Shown here: piece after piece, positions 60,510-64,000 of the stretch
How positions within the stretch are numbered: position 1 is the first letter of the stretch
Layout: each line of letters starts with the position of its first letter
DNA from: Paenibacillus lautus NBRC 15380
GTDB taxonomy: Bacteria; Bacillota; Bacilli; Paenibacillales; Paenibacillaceae
Direction of reading: 5' to 3'
NCBI RefSeq assembly: GCF_004000945.1
Contig: NZ_BIMF01000021.1
Span: 49,705 to 113,704, forward strand
DNA length: 64,000 nt
The notes under the pieces: model-generated
The model's input: the letters and a program-made list of their open reading frames with translations, nothing else
Told to the model about the DNA's origin: nothing
Database searches by the model: none
Program-made: the position numbers and the translations under genes

Positions 60510-62297
60510 ATGGCGTTGATTCGCTGGGTACGGGATCGGTTTTCGCAAAATATTCAAACCCGCTTGACCGGTTATTTTCTGCTGATTCTGCTGCCGCTGG
60601 TCATCATCAGCCTGTTTGCGGTGGAACGGTCCCGGGATATTCTCTATGAACAGGCGGTCGAGCGGACGGAGATGGCGCTTTCGTCGGCGATGAATCATTT
60701 TGATCTGGCGCTGCAAAATGTAGAGGAGATATCCACCTTGATTGCAAGCGACCCTGGAATGAATGAGCTGCTGAACAAAAACAGCACCAATTTCTCTCCT
60801 CAATCGATCGTGGATTTTTCGGATATATTGGAACAGTTATTGAATTCCGTTTCGGTGAACCGGTTTGTATCCCAAATTTCGGTGTATCATCAGGCGTCCA
60901 ATTGGTTTATCTCTACCCATTACGGCGGCAAAGAGCTGACGGGCGAGACGCAGCAGGAATGGCTTGTCGAAGCTGCCCGGAAGAACGGAACGGGGATTTC
61001 CTACGTGATGTCGGAAGCTCCTGTAGCGGAGGACATCACGTTTGGCCAGATGACGAATACGGACAGCGTCTCCTTGATTCGGGCCATGGACCTGTACAAC
61101 AGCGAGCGGCAGTCGAACCTGCTGGTGGTGTCTTTTAACAAGAGCAAGCTGTTAAATATCATCAAGACGCTGCTTCCCTCCGAGAACAGCCGTATTGCCC
61201 TGTTGAACGAAAAGGGAGAAGTGGTAGTGGAGACTGGCAGAGTGCATGAGGATAACATTTCTGACAAGGATATGACCGTAACGATTGACTCGGATTACTC
61301 CGCATGGCGCCTCGCGCTGGTACAGCCGAAAAGCGAGCTCTATAAAGAGACCGATCAGCTGCGCCTGTTCACGGTTGCGATCATCGGGCTGAGCATCCTG
61401 CTGGCCATCATTATTTCATGGGTGGTTTACAGCGGAATTGCCTCACCTGTGTTGAAATTGTCGCGCGGGATGAAGCGGCTCAGCAGCGGGGAACTGAATA
61501 TTCACGTTGATACCAAGCGGAAGGACGAGTTCGGTTTTCTCATCCAGTCGTTTAACAAGATGGCCGTCGTGCAGAAGCATCTGATCGAGGATCATTATGA
61601 GCAGCAGCTGCGATTAACGACGACGGAGCTGAAATTTCTGCAATCCCAGATCAATCCGCATTTTCTATATAATACACTCGATTCGATATACTGGACGGCC
61701 AAAAACTACGATGCGGATGAGATCAGCGAGATGGTGATGAATCTGTCGAAGTTTTTCCGATTGAGCCTGAACAAGGGCAGGCAGGTGTTCACGATTGAGG
61801 AGAGCATCACCCATCTGCACTACTATTTACGAATTCAGCAGCTTCGTTTCATGGACAATTTCACCGTGGATTATCACATATCGGAAGAGAGCAAGGACGT
61901 TCCGCTCCTCAAGCTCCTGCTCCAGCCTTTGGTGGAGAATGCGATCATTCATGGCATGGAGGGTAAATCTTCAGGAGGGAGCCTGGTCATATCCAGCCGG
62001 ATCGAGAAAGGACAAACCGTGGTCATCAGCGTACAGGATAACGGGCCGGGGATTGGGGAAGAACGGCTGCGTTATATCCAGCATGAGCTGGAGATGATGG
62101 GTTCCCGCAGCGTGCCGGCGTCTTCACAGGATGAGGACCATGTAAAGGATCTGTTCGGCCTTCGGAACGTGCTGAGCCGAATGAAGCTGTATTATGGCAG
62201 GGAAGCCCAACTCACGGTTCACAGTGTCTCAGGCGAAGGCACAACCGTCACGATTTCCATTCCGCTGGATCGCTGCAAGGAAGTTAACCTGAAGTAG
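60510..62297 (+). CDS. Sensor histidine kinase, YesM/LytS family
   Basis: This membrane sensor kinase has 595 residues: a first helix (about 16-38), an extracellular Cache-type domain (about 40-285), a second helix (about 290-312), a HAMP segment (SRGMKRLSSGELNIHVDTKR), a His_kinase domain with phosphorylated His384 in SQINPHFLYNTLDSIYW, and an ATPase domain with LVENAIIHG and DNGPGIG. GGGGGGAG precedes ATG 60510. An ATG at 60459 overlaps the previous gene by 18 bases but has no binding site. It is paired with the YesN-type regulator downstream and probably controls sugar uptake genes. Confidence 0.92.
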   Translation: MALIRWVRDRFSQNIQTRLTGYFLLILLPLVIISLFAVERSRDILYEQAVERTEMALSSAMNHFDLALQNVEEISTLIASDPGMNELLNKNSTNFSPQSIVDFSDILEQLLNSVSVNRFVSQISVYHQASNWFISTHYGGKELTGETQQEWLVEAARKNGTGISYVMSEAPVAEDITFGQMTNTDSVSLIRAMDLYNSERQSNLLVVSFNKSKLLNIIKTLLPSENSRIALLNEKGEVVVETGRVHEDNISDKDMTVTIDSDYSAWRLALVQPKSELYKETDQLRLFTVAIIGLSILLAIIISWVVYSGIASPVLKLSRGMKRLSSGELNIHVDTKRKDEFGFLIQSFNKMAVVQKHLIEDHYEQQLRLTTTELKFLQSQINPHFLYNTLDSIYWTAKNYDADEISEMVMNLSKFFRLSLNKGRQVFTIEESITHLHYYLRIQQLRFMDNFTVDYHISEESKDVPLLKLLLQPLVENAIIHGMEGKSSGGSLVISSRIEKGQTVVISVQDNGPGIGEERLRYIQHELEMMGSRSVPASSQDEDHVKDLFGLRNVLSRMKLYYGREAQLTVHSVSGEGTTVTISIPLDRCKEVNLK

Positions 62298-62335
62298 GTA
62301 TTCATATATAGATCGCTCAAAAGGGGAGGACATAA

Positions 62336-63946
62336 ATGAATCTCATGATTGTGGAAGACGAACCCCGGCTGCGTAATGCACTGGCTTACAATATCCCGTG
62401 GGACAAGCATGGCATTGAAGTGGTCGGTATGGCGTCCAATGGCGTTGAAGCCCTTGAGCTTGTAAGCCGGAAGAAACCGGATATTATGCTGATCGATGTG
62501 CAGATGCCTGAAATGGATGGACTGACGCTCCTCGGCGAGCTGCGAAGCCGGCAGGACATCAGTCGATTGACGAAAATGATCATCCTGAGCGGGCATGATA
62601 ATTTCGAGTTCGCGCAGCTGGCTCTGGAATACGGGGTGTCCAAATATTTATTGAAGCCTGCCGGCGAGGAGGATATTCTCGAAGCGGTGCTTGAAGCGAG
62701 GCAGCAACTGCGGGAGGATTTGGAGCAGTGGCAGCGCAAGGCGGCGTTGGAACAGAAATGGGAGGACAATCTTCCGCACCTGCAAAATCTCTTTTTTATC
62801 CAATGGGTGAGCGGCAAATATACAAAACAGGACGTTCTTAGCAAAAGCAAGGAACTATATATTCCGTTGAAGGAGGACGACCGTATTGCGGTGGCCGTGG
62901 TGGACCTGGACCCGCTGCCGGAGCATGAGACCCGGTTTCAACGGGGGGATGTCGAGTTGCTGCAGTTTACGATGCAGTGCCTGGCCAAGGAGCTATTGTC
63001 CCATCCTTCCCGCTGGATCACGTCGGATTCAGGCAATATGCTGCTGATGGTGTTGATCGTGGAGGAAAACCAAGACGCCAAGGAGGCCATGCTGCGACTG
63101 AATGCGGATGTATCCAAGCTGCTCTCCCAGACGAAGGAAGTGCTGAAGTTAACGGCAAGTGCCGGCATCTGTGCTTCGATCGGCGCGATTGAAGATATGA
63201 GCCTGCTGTATGCGCAAGCCTGCCGGGCGCTTCAAGACCGCGTCGTGTACGGACACGATCTTGCGATTCCTTACCGTGAACAGCTGAGGCGGGATATCCA
63301 GGGCGTGATCGTGCAGCAGAATCTGGAGAAGACGCTGGAGATTGCGCTGGAAACGGCGGATGAAACGAAAGCCCTAGAGGCGCTGAAGGGGTTGTGGGAA
63401 GAAGCCTTCTCCAGATCCGAATCCTCGGATGAATTTCATGAGGCGGTTTTATACATGAACAGCTTCTTTACCCGGATGATCCAGAAGCAGGGTTGGACAG
63501 TAAAAAGAGTCGTCGGTGAGGATATCGAATATTTTCATAACGTCAAGCTGCTGAGCACCAAAATGCAAACCTGGTCGCTCTTGGAGCGAACGGTGAAGCA
63601 TATCGTCTCCTTTATGAGCGAGCAGCGGAAAACGACGAGCAATCAGGTGGTGAAGGATATTCTGAACCTGCTCGAGGAGGAGATGGACCAGGAAATTACG
63701 CTGCATACTGTGGCGGACCGGCTCTATGTCAATTCTTCCTACCTCAGCCGGTTGTTCAAGCAGGAAATGGGGGTTGTCTTCTCGACCTATGTGCTGGAAC
63801 GCAAAATGGAGCGCGCCAAGTCGCTGCTGCAGGAGGGACTCAAGGTGTACGATGCCGCCCGGCTGGTCGGGTACCGCGATGTCAGTTATTTCACCAAGGT
63901 GTTCCGCAAGTATTGGGGTGTGAATCCGGGGGAATTCAAAGGGTGA
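62336..63946 (+). CDS. Response regulator, YesN/AraC family
   Basis: The protein has 536 residues. The receiver domain (about 1-120) has acidic residues in VEDEP, the phosphorylated Asp54 in LIDVQMPEMDG, and the conserved Lys in YLLKPAGEED. A long middle region (about 130-420) of the YesN type follows. The C-terminal AraC DNA-binding domain (about 435-535) has two helix-turn-helix motifs, ITLHTVADRLYVNSSYLSRLFK and DAARLVGYRDVSYFTKVFRK. GGGGAGG precedes the ATG. It is the cognate partner of the kinase encoded 38 bases upstream. The 54 bases that remain in the window hold no visible gene. Confidence 0.93.
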   Translation: MNLMIVEDEPRLRNALAYNIPWDKHGIEVVGMASNGVEALELVSRKKPDIMLIDVQMPEMDGLTLLGELRSRQDISRLTKMIILSGHDNFEFAQLALEYGVSKYLLKPAGEEDILEAVLEARQQLREDLEQWQRKAALEQKWEDNLPHLQNLFFIQWVSGKYTKQDVLSKSKELYIPLKEDDRIAVAVVDLDPLPEHETRFQRGDVELLQFTMQCLAKELLSHPSRWITSDSGNMLLMVLIVEENQDAKEAMLRLNADVSKLLSQTKEVLKLTASAGICASIGAIEDMSLLYAQACRALQDRVVYGHDLAIPYREQLRRDIQGVIVQQNLEKTLEIALETADETKALEALKGLWEEAFSRSESSDEFHEAVLYMNSFFTRMIQKQGWTVKRVVGEDIEYFHNVKLLSTKMQTWSLLERTVKHIVSFMSEQRKTTSNQVVKDILNLLEEEMDQEITLHTVADRLYVNSSYLSRLFKQEMGVVFSTYVLERKMERAKSLLQEGLKVYDAARLVGYRDVSYFTKVFRKYWGVNPGEFKG

Positions 63947-64000
63947 GCGATGGTGTAGGCTTGGGTTGTAAGGCCGTGTAAAACCCTTCGCTCTATGCCG

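Overview
The window looks like chromosomal DNA of a spore-forming Bacillota, most likely Paenibacillus. This is inferred from moderate GC content, strong AGGAGG ribosome binding sites, frequent TTG and GTG starts, many lipoprotein solute-binding proteins, a YesM/YesN two-component pair, and gene order shared with Bacillus subtilis (yrrO/pbpI, yuaF-floT, glcT-ptsG-ptsH-ptsI, ara genes). No phage, transposon, CRISPR array, rRNA or tRNA gene was seen. The window cuts the first gene and ends just after a response regulator.

Layout. 1-9.4 kb: a U32-family protein (5' end missing), a chemoreceptor, a class B penicillin-binding protein, an AI-2E family exporter, a polysaccharide deacetylase and ilvD. 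9.6-12.8 kb: a KGG-repeat stress protein, a HAD phosphatase, a sirtuin and an aldo/keto reductase. 12.9-19.1 kb: an AraC regulator divergent from the galKET Leloir operon, then an iron alcohol dehydrogenase. 19.2-21.4 kb: nfeD2-floT behind a clear SigW-type promoter. 21.5-26.8 kb: the glucose PTS, glcT then ptsG-ptsH-ptsI, with a GlcT antiterminator/terminator leader in front of ptsG. 27.1-30.3 kb: a pullulanase with a C-terminal CBM41-like module and ribosomal protein L25/Ctc. 30.4-34.0 kb (minus strand): a polar amino acid binding lipoprotein and kduI-deoR-kduD for pectin-derived uronates. 34.2-40.3 kb: a glycerophosphodiesterase and the urea uptake operon urtABCDE, whose promoter carries GlnR/TnrA-type boxes.

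40.4-53.3 kb is an arabinose/arabinan locus: araA, araR, araD, araB, araM, a divergent ArsR-type regulator, abfA, araN, araP and araQ. AraR operators are visible before araA (two, 41 bp apart) and before araD. The abfA-araNPQ half lacks them and instead faces the ArsR-type protein across a very AT-rich 400 bp gap, so the two halves probably answer to different signals.

53.4-64 kb: a DUF2905 protein, a YitT protein, a KhtT/KhtU K+/H+ antiporter pair, a small membrane protein under a Fur-family-like operator, small secreted and zinc-ribbon proteins, and a solute-binding lipoprotein followed by a YesM/YesN two-component system.

Together the genes describe a saprophyte that uses plant polysaccharides (arabinan, pectin, galactosides, alpha-glucans) with catabolite control through HPr, plus nitrogen scavenging from urea and cell-envelope stress functions. 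The best leads are the ArsR-type regulator of the arabinan half, the GlnR-box pair at urtA, the operator-covered promoter of the unknown membrane protein, and the pullulanase domain order.
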